From CAISIP01 sp038247175 (GTDB lineage: Bacteria > Pseudomonadota > Gammaproteobacteria > Burkholderiales > Burkholderiaceae_C), in assembly GCA_038247175.1 (NCBI GenBank), contig JBBRVD010000006.1, forward strand, positions 1 through 52,049: 52,049 nt of DNA, in the 5' to 3' direction. Made by a program: the position numbers and the translations under genes. Below are positions 51,788 through 52,049 of the stretch, one piece after another. Below the pieces are notes generated by a model that was not told where the DNA came from, ran no database searches, and was given only the letters and a program-made list of their open reading frames with translations. Numbering within the stretch: the stretch's first letter is position 1; each line of letters starts with the position of its first letter.

Positions 51788-52049
51788 TCAGTCGATTTTC
51801 TTCAATGCGGCCCGAAACCGCCGCGCGTTTTCGACATAACCCCGCGCGCTACCTCGCAGGCCCTCGATCTGCTCCGGCGTGAGTTGCTTCACCGCCTTGG
51901 CCGGCGCGCCGATGATCATCGAGCCATCGGGAAATTCCTTGCCCTCGGTGACCAGCGCCCCGGCACCGACCAGGCAATGTTTGCCGATACGTGCACCGTT
52001 GAGCACCACCGCGCCAATGCCGATCAGGCTGCCGTCGCCAATGGTGCAG
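51788..52049 (-). CDS. Gamma-carbonic-anhydrase-like hexapeptide-repeat protein, C-terminal part
   Basis: The frame is open to the window edge, so the N-terminus is missing. The visible 86 residues contain left-handed beta-helix hexapeptides (CTIGDGSLIGIGAVVLNG, IGKHCLVGAGALV), with the trimer-type metal histidine region cut off or represented by the His in GKHCL, then GAPAKAVKQLTPEQIEGLR and a C-terminal helix. This is the YrdA/CaiE-like gamma-class family; carbonic anhydrase activity is not assured for this branch. Confidence 0.85.
   Translation of the reverse strand, partial: CTIGDGSLIGIGAVVLNGARIGKHCLVGAGALVTEGKEFPDGSMIIGAPAKAVKQLTPEQIEGLRGSARGYVENARRFRAALKKID

Noticed and set aside
1..52049. 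CRISPR arrays, insertion sequences or prophage genes
   Set aside because: No regularly spaced repeats, transposase, integrase or phage structural genes were recognised.

Overview
The window reads as chromosomal DNA of a high-GC betaproteobacterium, most likely Burkholderiales and perhaps Alcaligenaceae-like. The evidence is the gene orders dapA-bamC-MBL hydrolase, parE-lytic transglycosylase-parC and pyrG-kdsA-eno-ftsB, the presence of BamC, and the abundance of TRAP transporters and Asp/Glu-racemase-family genes. The genus is inference. No rRNA, tRNA, insertion sequence, prophage or CRISPR array was recognised. Coding is dense on both strands.

Positions 1-3320 look eroded. They hold the tail of a Pat-type acetyltransferase, a C-terminal scrap of a cation-transporting P-type ATPase, a DUF2062 membrane protein, an orphan F-type ATP synthase c-subunit without the rest of the complex, an MFS carrier and a truncated HypA. 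Positions 3346-7865 are ordinary accessory genes: a secreted HExxH protein, an enolase-superfamily enzyme, a flavin monooxygenase with a small membrane protein, and an XRE/MmyB-type regulator.

Positions 7938-20450 are the most unusual part. A nine-gene minus-strand unit runs from 16848 down to 7938: TRAP system 2 (P-Q-M), a maleate-isomerase/arylmalonate-decarboxylase-like protein, an ATZ/TRZ-type amidohydrolase, TRAP system 1 (P-Q-M) and a hydantoin-racemase-family protein. Diverging from it is a GntR/FCD regulator followed by a second racemase-family gene, a PuuE/HpxB-like deacetylase-fold hydrolase (ATGA overlap) and a third racemase-family gene. The divergent intergenic region carries repeated TGGTATGCAA-type motifs that could be the operators. 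The four racemase-superfamily members each lack one or both usual catalytic cysteines. I infer an import-and-degradation system for a small N-containing or carboxylate compound (ureide, hydantoin or substituted malonate); the substrate cannot be read from sequence.

Positions 20483-29629 carry acnA, then a tripartite RND efflux operon (adaptor, permease, outer-membrane factor). The permease reading frame is interrupted by one in-frame amber codon at 26259-26261, just after transmembrane helix 4, with perfect homology resuming in the same frame. Positions 29745-31759 contain small membrane proteins (CopD-like, ExoD-like and an unknown).

Positions 31807-52049 are core housekeeping: topoisomerase IV (parC, parE) with a lytic transglycosylase between them, an MFS carrier followed by a 43-residue membrane peptide and a methyltransferase, dapA-bamC-MBL hydrolase ending at a strong terminator, a DUF7931-like gene with a RoxA-like oxygenase, slyD-like FKBP, dut, coaBC, pyrG, kdsA, eno, ftsB, hslO, and the C-terminal part of a gamma-carbonic-anhydrase-like protein at the right edge.
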